Assembly: GCA_022839525.1 (NCBI GenBank)
Contig: JALHET010000135.1
Location: 1 to 6,003 of the forward strand
Reading direction: 5' to 3'
DNA from: Lentisphaerota bacterium
Lineage (GTDB): Bacteria; Verrucomicrobiota; Kiritimatiellia; RFP12; UBA1067
DNA: 6,003 bases
Positions 1 to 5,091 of the stretch are shown here, piece after piece. Position numbers and translations under genes: made by a program. The notes beneath the pieces were generated by a model. The model made no database searches and was not told where the DNA came from. It saw nothing but the letters and a program-made list of their open reading frames with translations. Position 1 is the first letter of the stretch; every line of letters starts with the position of its first letter.

Positions 1-545
1 GACGTCCGGGCACAAACCGCCGCAGCGACAGCCCCACCCGGTTTCACGTTCGCACTCACCGTCCCGTCCAGCGCACCGACCCTCACCGTCGCGGGGTTCG
101 TCGCGTACGCGGCGTCCGACCATGCCAGAATGCCGAATGCGTTCGTGAGCCCCGTCGCGTGGATGCCGCCGCTCACGCGCCCGATCTCGATCAAAGCGCC
201 CGCCGCAGATGCGTCGAACCACGCCTTTGACCACGCGACCATACCCGTCGGCGAAGCGCCGTTTGCCACGGTCCCGTCGATCGACACACACGAGAGTCCC
301 AGCGCACGGTCAGTCGAAGTTTCCCCGAATGTCACCTCCGCCACATTCGAAACGAACCCCGCTGACCACGACACCCCTGAAAACGCCGCGTTCGCACAAG
401 CTACCGCTGCTTCCGCCGCGACATTCGCAGGCGTGAACGCCTGAGCCGCCGCCTGGGTCGCAAGACCCAGCACAACCAGCAGAGCCGCACCACAAACCGC
501 ATGGTGCCCCTGCCAACACCTTCCCGTACCGCTTCTTGTCCTCAT
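1..545 (-). CDS. Secreted protein of unknown function, N-terminal part (runs off the left edge)
   Basis: The minus strand is open without a stop from an ATG at 545-543 to the window edge, giving 181 codons. I do not recognise the family. Residues 1-36 look like a Sec signal peptide: a basic start (R2, R4, R9), a hydrophobic core AALLVVLGLAT at 20-30, and an A-Q-A type cleavage site near residues 34-36. The product should therefore be exported. The mature part is rich in Ala, Gly, Val, Ser and Thr, with scattered Trp and no visible catalytic motif. Two loose internal similarities (IDGTVANG near 89-96 with LDGTVSAN near 159-166, and AWSKA near 104-108 with AWSDA near 141-145) hint at repeated beta-rich units. 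An AGGAG site 6 bases before the ATG supports the start and strand. Ala codons are mostly GCG (28 of 42, only two GCC), unlike uvrC, which favours GCC. The gene is divergent from the AraC-type regulator and may be its target. Confidence 0.75.
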   Translation of the reverse strand, partial: MRTRSGTGRCWQGHHAVCGAALLVVLGLATQAAAQAFTPANVAAEAAVACANAAFSGVSWSAGFVSNVAEVTFGETSTDRALGLSCVSIDGTVANGASPTGMVAWSKAWFDASAAGALIEIGRVSGGIHATGLTNAFGILAWSDAAYATNPATVRVGALDGTVSANVKPGGAVAAAVCART

Positions 546-551
546 GCCCGT

Positions 552-556
552 CTCCT
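552..556 (-). promoter_or_regulatory. Ribosome binding site of the secreted protein gene
   Basis: Read on the minus strand, AGGAG lies 6 bases before the ATG at 545-543, an ideal Shine-Dalgarno spacing. Together with the signal peptide it decides that the coding strand is minus here, and it fixes the start. Confidence 0.7.
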
Positions 557-600
557 GAGTTTCACTTGCCACACGCAACACCTAGCCGCAAGTTATTTAC

Positions 601-629
601 AGCATATGGGGTGAAGGGAAGTTCTTCAA
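601..629 (-). promoter_or_regulatory. Possible sigma-70-type promoter for the secreted protein gene
   Basis: On the minus strand a -35 box TTGAAG (624-629, 4 of 6 consensus) is followed after exactly 17 bp by a -10 box TATGCT (601-606, 4 of 6). Transcription would begin near 594 and leave a leader of about 50 bases that includes the AGGAG site. Both boxes are imperfect, as expected for a promoter that needs an activator. A CATAAT further upstream (about 635-640) is an alternative -10 but has no good -35 partner. Confidence 0.35.
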
Positions 630-634
630 CCATG

Positions 635-667
635 ATTATGCGAACTCGGCCCTCTATTTTCCGAACT
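635..667 (-). promoter_or_regulatory. Direct repeat pair with 21-bp spacing, candidate operator of the AraC-type regulator
   Basis: Read on the minus strand, AGTTCGGAAAAT (667-656) and AGTTCGCATAAT (646-635) match at 10 of 12 positions. They are in the same orientation with their starts 21 bp apart, two turns of the helix. AraC-family activators such as AraC itself bind direct-repeat half-sites with this spacing, next to the -35 box. Here the nearer copy ends 5 bp upstream of the proposed -35 (624-629) of the secreted protein gene. Binding by the neighbouring regulator is inferred. Confidence 0.4.
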
Positions 668-748
668 GTCCAATCCCGTTTTCAAAGCTCTTTCAGTGCC
701 TTGGCGCATCTTTTTTGTCCATCCATTTTTTAATCGTCACGCCCGCGC

Positions 749-777
749 TTGTTCTTTTCCCGGAAGCGGTGTACGAT
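749..777 (+). promoter_or_regulatory. Possible promoter of the regulator gene, giving a leaderless mRNA
   Basis: TTGTTC (749-754, 3 of 6 consensus) is followed after 17 bp by TACGAT (772-777, 4 of 6). A start of transcription 6-7 bases after the -10 box would fall at about 784, which is the A of the regulator's ATG. An overlapping GATAAT (775-780) matches the -10 consensus better but would put the start inside the gene. The match is moderate and rests partly on the absence of any ribosome binding site before the ATG. Confidence 0.35.
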
Positions 778-783
778 AATCAC

Positions 784-2037
784 ATGCTTGTAGTGCGGGC
801 CAGAAACAAGAAAAAAGTGCGCAAGAAAATCCCGCAGGTGGCGATCTTGCTAGAGTCGTCGCACGAAATCTCGCGGGGCATGTTGCGCGGCATTCTCGAC
901 TATGTCCGTCTGCATGGGCCTTGGGCGTTGCATCTGGACTCAGGGGGCGCAAGCGACCAAAAGATGCCCGACCTCAGGGCTTGGCGTGGCTCAGGGATTA
1001 TTGCGCGCATCCCGAATGCGCAGGCCGCTTCTGCTATTGTGGCGGCACGCCTCCCCACCGTAGTGATTGATCCGGTCGATGATTATCTCGCGCCTTCGCA
1101 CCCGCTTTCGCGCTGTTGCCGCGTGCAGTGCAACTCCGCCGCAGTGGCAAGACGCGCGGCAGACTATTATCTGAGTCAGGGCTTCAAGAATTTCGCGTTC
1201 GTCGGCGAACCTTCCCGCATCAATTGGTCGCGGTGGCGGCAGGAGTCGTTTATCCAACGGCTGGAAGAGGCCGGGTTCTCCTGTCCGGTTTTCCCGCCTC
1301 CGCCTCCGGAAGAAAAAAACAAATGGGAGGTTGAGCGTAGACGGATGTCGCGCTGGCTCCGCAGGCAGCCCAAGCCGCTCGCGGTCTTCGCGGCCAACGA
1401 TGCCCGGGGAAGACAGGTGATTAACGCCTGTCTCGCAGACGGCATCCCGGTGCCTTATGAAGTGGCGGTATTGGCCGTCAATAACGATGTGTTGATCTGC
1501 GAGACCAGCGTGCCCCCGCTCTCGAGCATCGATGTCAGCAAGGAGCGTGCCGGGTACACGGCCGCCGAAATTCTGGATCAACTCATGCGGAAAACGCTGA
1601 AGAAACAGGTGTGCGTCACATATGACCCTTACGATGTCGTGACGCGCGCGTCGACCCGGCTGGTACAGGTGCAAGACCGGCTCGTCATCAAAGCGCTGGA
1701 ATTCATCCGCATCAACTCCGGCCTGAACATCCGCGTGTCGGATGTGGCGACGCATCCGGGCGTCACAGAGCGATGGATGGAAAAACGGTTCTCGCAAACC
1801 CTGAGGCGCACGGTCAGGGAAGAGATTCATCGCGTGCGCATGGACACCATCCGCGCAATGGTCAGCCAAACCGAATGCCCCTTTAATCAAATCGCACACC
1901 GGTGCGGGTTTGCCAACACCAACCGTCTTGGAAGTATTTTTAAAGAGCGGTTCGGCATGACCATGAGCGAATTCCGTCAACAATCGGCGGCCTCTCCCGC
2001 GTCAAAAAGGCAAACGCCGGGACAAACACTCTTCTAA
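784..2037 (+). CDS. XylR-type transcriptional regulator: periplasmic-binding-like sensor fused to AraC HTH
   Basis: This 417-residue cytoplasmic regulator has two parts. Residues about 17-285 form a LacI/periplasmic-binding-protein-like ligand domain, opening with QVAILLESSHEISRGML (18-34) and carrying the family motifs AANDARGR (203-210), VNND (232-235) and PPLSSID (244-250). Residues about 297-400 form an AraC-type domain with two helix-turn-helix units, the second at about 365-398 (IAHRCGF, then FKERFGMT and FR). The same layout occurs in E. coli XylR, where a sugar binds the sensor and DNA-bound protein activates sugar-use genes. The ligand here cannot be told. The first residues (1-16) are strongly basic. 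A PPPPP run at 171-175 sits in a surface loop and may need EF-P for translation. I chose ATG 784 because homologues begin just before the QVAILLE segment; an upstream in-frame TTG at 715 would add 23 hydrophobic residues and also lacks a ribosome binding site. The gene is divergent from the secreted protein gene, its likely target. Confidence 0.85.
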   Translation: MLVVRARNKKKVRKKIPQVAILLESSHEISRGMLRGILDYVRLHGPWALHLDSGGASDQKMPDLRAWRGSGIIARIPNAQAASAIVAARLPTVVIDPVDDYLAPSHPLSRCCRVQCNSAAVARRAADYYLSQGFKNFAFVGEPSRINWSRWRQESFIQRLEEAGFSCPVFPPPPPEEKNKWEVERRRMSRWLRRQPKPLAVFAANDARGRQVINACLADGIPVPYEVAVLAVNNDVLICETSVPPLSSIDVSKERAGYTAAEILDQLMRKTLKKQVCVTYDPYDVVTRASTRLVQVQDRLVIKALEFIRINSGLNIRVSDVATHPGVTERWMEKRFSQTLRRTVREEIHRVRMDTIRAMVSQTECPFNQIAHRCGFANTNRLGSIFKERFGMTMSEFRQQSAASPASKRQTPGQTLF

Positions 2038-2049
2038 GCAAGCGATTTC

Positions 2050-2058
2050 TGATATTGT
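2050..2058 (+). promoter_or_regulatory. Possible extended -10 promoter of uvrC
   Basis: TGA immediately followed by TATTGT (2053-2058, 4 of 6) fits the extended -10 pattern TGn-TATAAT. Transcription would begin near 2065, about 25 bases before the uvrC ATG. No -35 box is visible at the right distance, which extended -10 promoters can do without. Read-through from the regulator gene is the alternative, since no terminator is seen in the 52-base gap. Confidence 0.25.
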
Positions 2059-2089
2059 GTCCTCCGTTTTTCCATCCGTTTAGACCATT

Positions 2090-3565
2090 ATGCCCGTATC
2101 CCAAAACCTCCGCGAAAAGCTCGCCGCCCTGCCCGACAAGCCCGGCTGTTACCTCATGCGCGACCGCACGGGCACCATCATCTACATCGGCAAAGCCGCC
2201 TCGCTGCGCCGCCGCGTACAGAGCTATTTCCGCCCCTCCACCCTGCGCGGTGCCCCGCCCAAAGTCCGCAGCATGGTTCACAGCGTCGCCGACCTCGACG
2301 TCATCACCGTCCGCAATGAAGCCGAGGCACTCCTCACTGAGAGCACGCTCATCAAGCAGTACCGCCCACGTTTCAACATCGTGCTGCGCGACGACAAGCG
2401 CTACCTCGCCCTGCGCGCCGACCCGCGCGACCCCGTGCCGCGCCTCGCCACCTGCCGTATCCTGCGCGACGACAACGCCCTCTATTTCGGCCCTTTCCCC
2501 TCCGCCGCCGTGGTGCGCACCGTGCTTGATTTCACGGAGAAACGCTACGGCCTGCGCAAATGCACGCCGATCCTGCCCGATGCCGAAACGTACCGGCACT
2601 GCATCAACGACATTGTCCGCTTCTGCTCCGCGCCCTGCATGGGACGCGTCTCGCCCGAAGCCTACCGTGCCCGGTTCGACGAGGCCTGCGCCTTCCTGAG
2701 AGGCGAACGCCCCGGTGTGCTCGAAGAGGTCAAAGCCCAGATGCAGGCAGCCGCAGAGGCTCACAGCTACGAGAAGGCCGCCGCTCTGCGTGACACATGG
2801 ATAGCCCTGCGCGAAATGGTCAAGCAGCGCGTGCGCATGGTCGCCACGCCCGAGATGCACGCCGCCGACGCGCTCGCCGGCCTCCGCGAACTTCAGCGCC
2901 TGATCGGCCTGCCCGGTCTCCCGACGCTCATCGAGGGCTTCGACATCTCAAACCTCTTCGGCACGTATTCTGTCGCCAGCATGGTTGCCGCTTCAGATGG
3001 CCTGCCCGACCGGCGTCTCTACCGCCGCTTCCGCATCCGCAGCGTCGAAGGCTCTGACGACCCGCGCTCCATGGCCGAAGTCATCGGCCGCCGCTACGCC
3101 CGCCAGCGCGACGAGGGCAAGCCCCTGCCCGGCCTGATCCTGATCGACGGCGGCGTCACCCAGCTCCGCGCCTCGCGCAAAGCCCTCGCCGCCCTCGGCC
3201 TCAGCCATGTGCCGAGCGTCGGCCTCACAAAAGAAAGGGAAGAGATCGTGCTGGACGACGGTCGTCCGCCGCTGCTGCTGCCGCGCAATTCGGACGCCCT
3301 GCGCGTGCTCACCCGCCTGCGCGACGAGGCGCACCGCTTCGCGATCGATTACCACCGCCGCCTGCGCAACCGGCTCATCCGCGAATCCGCCCTCGACGAA
3401 ATACCCGGCATCGGTCCCACCAAAAAAACTGCCCTCCTCGCCCGTTTCGGCTCCATCTATCGGCTTGCCCGCGCCTCCCGCGACGACATCGCGGGCGTTC
3501 CCGGCATCGGCCCTACCCTCGCCGAAGCCATCCTCCGCGCCGTCACCCCGCGCGATGTTTCCTGA
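2090..3565 (+). CDS. uvrC: UvrABC nucleotide excision repair nuclease subunit UvrC, short form
   Basis: UvrC makes the two cuts either side of a DNA lesion after UvrA and UvrB have found it. Domains in order: a GIY-YIG nuclease (about 14-100; GCY at 19-21, YIG at 32-34, NEAEA at 76-80) for the 3' cut; four cysteines C158, C171, C179 and C183 matching the iron-sulphur ligands of the family; a UVR motif for UvrB contact (about 207-242, EKAAALRD); an RNase H-like nuclease (about 280-425) for the 5' cut, with the DDH triad D285 (GFDISN), D353 (LIDGG) and H415 (DEAHRF); and tandem helix-hairpin-helix units (PGIG at 439-442 and 471-474). All key residues are present. At 491 residues it is well below the usual 590-620: the UVR motif runs almost straight into the nuclease domain, and the middle region is missing. 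The reading frame is intact, so this looks like a natural short form. No Shine-Dalgarno site precedes the ATG, which lies 52 bases after the regulator stop. Confidence 0.95.
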   Translation: MPVSQNLREKLAALPDKPGCYLMRDRTGTIIYIGKAASLRRRVQSYFRPSTLRGAPPKVRSMVHSVADLDVITVRNEAEALLTESTLIKQYRPRFNIVLRDDKRYLALRADPRDPVPRLATCRILRDDNALYFGPFPSAAVVRTVLDFTEKRYGLRKCTPILPDAETYRHCINDIVRFCSAPCMGRVSPEAYRARFDEACAFLRGERPGVLEEVKAQMQAAAEAHSYEKAAALRDTWIALREMVKQRVRMVATPEMHAADALAGLRELQRLIGLPGLPTLIEGFDISNLFGTYSVASMVAASDGLPDRRLYRRFRIRSVEGSDDPRSMAEVIGRRYARQRDEGKPLPGLILIDGGVTQLRASRKALAALGLSHVPSVGLTKEREEIVLDDGRPPLLLPRNSDALRVLTRLRDEAHRFAIDYHRRLRNRLIRESALDEIPGIGPTKKTALLARFGSIYRLARASRDDIAGVPGIGPTLAEAILRAVTPRDVS

Positions 3566-3642
3566 GCCTTTGAAAAAAGGATGCCGCTTTACTTCACCGG
3601 GAAAGAAGGTGTACCCTTCTGCTTTCAAAAAGGAGAAATCCC

Positions 3643-4404
3643 ATGAGCCAACCGATCCGAATTATGCCTTGCCTTGACATGCAGAACGGGCGCGTCGTCA
3701 AGGGTGTTCATTTTGTGGACATCAAAGACGCGGGTGATCCGGTCGAATGCGCGCGGGCCTATTGCGCCAAAGGCGCGGACGAATTGGCGATGTTGGACAT
3801 CACCGCCACCGTGGAGGGGCGGGCCACACTGCTGAACGTGGTCAAACGCGTCGCCGCAGTCACGACCATACCGTTCACGGTGGGCGGAGGAATTTCCGAC
3901 GCGAAGTCGGCTCAAGCCGTGCTGGATGCCGGGGCTGACAGTGTGTCGATCAGCAGTGCGGCCTTCCGGAACCCTGGACTGGTTCCCGAGCTGATCAAAC
4001 TGTTCGGCGCCGGAAAAGTGACGGTGGCCATCGACGTGGATCAGAACGCGGCCATGCCCTCCGGCTATGAGGTGTATATCGACGGGGGACGCACCGCCAC
4101 CGGGACGGACGCGGTCGAGTGGGCGAAACGGGTAGACGGTTTCGGCGTGCGGGTCATCCTCCCCACCAGCAAAGCCGGCGACGGTGCTCAGACCGGTTAT
4201 GACCTGCCGGTCATCCGGGCGATCAAGAAGGCGGTGTCGGCTGAAGTGGTGGCCTCAGGAGGGGCGGGAACGCTGGAGCATTTTTATGAGGCCGTGCAGG
4301 CGGGCGCGACCATCCTGTTGGCCGCGTCGATCTTCCATTTCGGCATCATCGGGATCAGCGAGCTGAAAACGTTTCTCCGCGGACGCGGCGTGGCGGTTCG
4401 TTGA
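3643..4404 (+). CDS. hisF: Imidazole glycerol phosphate synthase cyclase subunit HisF
   Basis: HisF uses ammonia, passed from its glutaminase partner HisH, to turn PRFAR into imidazole glycerol phosphate and AICAR, linking histidine and purine synthesis in the cytoplasm. The 253-residue length and full TIM-barrel pattern fit the family: IMPCLDMQNGRVVKGV at 7-22 with catalytic D12, DITATVEGR (52-60), TVGGGI (79-84), VAID with the second catalytic Asp D131, TSKAGDG (175-181), ASGGAG (204-209) and AASIFHFG (227-234). Compared from memory with Thermotoga HisF, the gate residues R5 and E46 are kept (R6, E47), but K99 and E167 appear as S100 and V171, and N103 as S104. A clear AGGAG (3631-3635) lies 7 bases before the ATG. 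The gene starts 77 bases after uvrC; no other histidine gene, including hisH, is in the window. A short hairpin (3604-3620) lies just before the ribosome binding site. A HisF-like paralogue with another substrate is less likely, because both catalytic Asp residues and the phosphate loops are kept. Confidence 0.93.
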   Translation: MSQPIRIMPCLDMQNGRVVKGVHFVDIKDAGDPVECARAYCAKGADELAMLDITATVEGRATLLNVVKRVAAVTTIPFTVGGGISDAKSAQAVLDAGADSVSISSAAFRNPGLVPELIKLFGAGKVTVAIDVDQNAAMPSGYEVYIDGGRTATGTDAVEWAKRVDGFGVRVILPTSKAGDGAQTGYDLPVIRAIKKAVSAEVVASGGAGTLEHFYEAVQAGATILLAASIFHFGIIGISELKTFLRGRGVAVR

Positions 4405-4435
4405 GCCGTTCCACGCGCCGGCTTGGTTTTGTTTT
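4404..4435 (+). terminator. Possible rho-independent terminator after hisF
   Basis: AGCCG (4404-4408), overlapping the last base of the hisF stop codon, pairs with CGGCT (4419-4423) around a 10-base loop. A T-rich run with one G follows at 4427-4435. The stem is only 5 bp and the loop is long, so this is a weak to moderate candidate. It fits the position, since a new promoter lies further down in the same gap. Confidence 0.4.
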
Positions 4436-4477
4436 ACCACACCCCTGTTTGGAGCGCATCCCCGGGTCACTGACCGT

Positions 4478-4500
4478 TGCAGACTCGGTTTGAGTCCGCA
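4478..4500 (+). repeat. Hairpin-forming dyad in the hisF downstream gap
   Basis: TGC-A-GACTC (4478-4486) pairs with GAGTC-C-GCA (4492-4500) around a GGTTT loop, with one A/C mismatch. No T tract follows, so it is not a simple terminator. The same gap holds a compact 11-base palindrome GGTCACTGACC (4465-4475), a CGCAC/GTGCG hairpin (4530-4545) and an 8-bp distant pair GCGCATCC (4454-4461) with GGATGCGC (4591-4598). Apart from these, the terminator and the promoter, nothing else is seen in 4405-4688. Function unknown. Confidence 0.35.
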
Positions 4501-4627
4501 CCCGTTCACAGCGCAGCGGTACACGTTCACGCACCCGGGAGTGCGGAAACCCGATCCGCAAAAACGCCCCGACCCCATCAATACAACGGAGGATGCGCCC
4601 TTGGTGGCAGGGAGGTACGGGATTTCC

Positions 4628-4656
4628 TTGACGCTGATGTGCCGGTTAAGGATAAT
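4628..4656 (+). promoter_or_regulatory. Sigma-70-type promoter of the CBM48 gene (and probably pdxA)
   Basis: TTGACG (4628-4633, 5 of 6 consensus) and GATAAT (4651-4656, 5 of 6) are separated by exactly 17 bp. This is the best promoter match in the window. Transcription would start near 4663, leaving a leader of about 26 bases that contains the AAAGGA ribosome binding site (4675-4680) before the ATG at 4689. Confidence 0.65.
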
Positions 4657-4688
4657 GGGACGGCATCACACATGAAAGGATAAAACTC

Positions 4689-5060
4689 ATGAGAATCAAA
4701 GCGAAAGAAACCGCCAAGAAGGTTGCGGCCGGCACATCGGCCACCGTTAAAGCTAAAGCAAAACCCATCAACCCTGTTGCCAGAAAAACGGCATCCAAAA
4801 ACCAGCGCGTCGCCTTCAGCGTTCGCGCCGAAGTCGGAAGCAAAGTCTTTCTGGCGGGCAGTTTCAACAACTGGAACCCGACGGCAAAGAAAATGGTGGA
4901 CAAAAACGGCGACGGCCTTTACACCACCACGCTTTCCCTCACACCGGGCACGTATCAGTACAAGTTTGTGATCGACGGCACATGGTGCGCGGATCCTGAA
5001 TGCGCAGATTGGATCCAGAACGACCACGGAACGCTCAACAGCGTTAAACACGTCGATTAA
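4689..5060 (+). CDS. Small basic-tailed CBM48 (isoamylase N-terminal/AMPK-type) glycogen-binding protein
   Basis: The 123-residue product has two halves. Residues 1-40 are a Lys/Ala/Thr/Val-rich tail with about a dozen Lys and Arg residues and one acidic residue, like the disordered tails of histone H1-type proteins. Residues about 41-121 form one carbohydrate-binding module of the CBM48/AMPK beta type: FSV (43-45), VFLAGSFNNWNP (53-64), YTTTLSLTPGTYQYKFVIDG (78-97) and HGTLNSV (113-119). Compared from memory with AMPK beta, the sugar-contact residues W100, K126, W133 and N150 match W62, K92, W99 and N117, so binding of glycogen or another alpha-glucan is likely. No catalytic domain and no signal peptide are present, so the protein should be cytoplasmic and act as a binder or adaptor. 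AAAGGA (4675-4680) lies 8 bases before the ATG, behind a strong promoter. pdxA follows after 31 bases and is probably cotranscribed. The exact role is unknown; the tail could bind nucleic acid or an acidic partner. Confidence 0.85.
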   Translation: MRIKAKETAKKVAAGTSATVKAKAKPINPVARKTASKNQRVAFSVRAEVGSKVFLAGSFNNWNPTAKKMVDKNGDGLYTTTLSLTPGTYQYKFVIDGTWCADPECADWIQNDHGTLNSVKHVD

Positions 5061-5091
5061 CCGTTCTTTCAAGCACCGATCAGAGGTGGCC

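Noticed and set aside
130..444. Plus-strand open frame opposite the secreted protein gene
   Set aside because: It has no ribosome binding site and a composition typical of an antisense shadow; the minus strand has a signal peptide and an ideal ribosome binding site.
536..733. Plus-strand 65-codon frame in the divergent gap
   Set aside because: No ribosome binding site, no family resemblance, and it covers the likely control region of two genes.
715..783. TTG start adding 23 residues to the regulator
   Set aside because: The extra residues do not belong to the family, no ribosome binding site precedes them, and the probable promoter boxes lie inside this stretch.
991..1983. Long minus-strand open frame (330 codons) opposite the regulator
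   Set aside because: The plus strand encodes a clear regulator with family motifs throughout; long antisense frames are common in GC-rich genes and this one shows no domain.
1940..2860. Minus-strand open frame (306 codons) across the regulator end and uvrC
   Set aside because: It overlaps confirmed coding sequence on the other strand and reads as low-complexity Gly/Ala/Val-rich sequence without motifs; the same holds for 2993-3628.
3601..3626. Hairpin between uvrC and hisF as a terminator
   Set aside because: AGAAGG/CCTTCT forms a 6-bp stem, but no T tract follows; the ribosome binding site of hisF comes next, so at most it could tune hisF translation.
3643..4404. HisF2/WbpH-type paralogue of surface-sugar synthesis instead of HisF
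   Set aside because: The sequence keeps PCLD, DITA, VGGGI and ASGGAG motifs of true HisF, and no surface-polysaccharide genes are nearby.
4478..4500. Possible tRNA T-arm
   Set aside because: The GGTTTGAGTCC stretch resembles a T-arm, but the loop is 5 bases when paired best, and no acceptor stem, anticodon arm or CCA end could be found.
4477..4683. Plus-strand 68-codon frame before the CBM48 gene
   Set aside because: No start signals, it spans the strong promoter, and the predicted peptide has no recognisable features.
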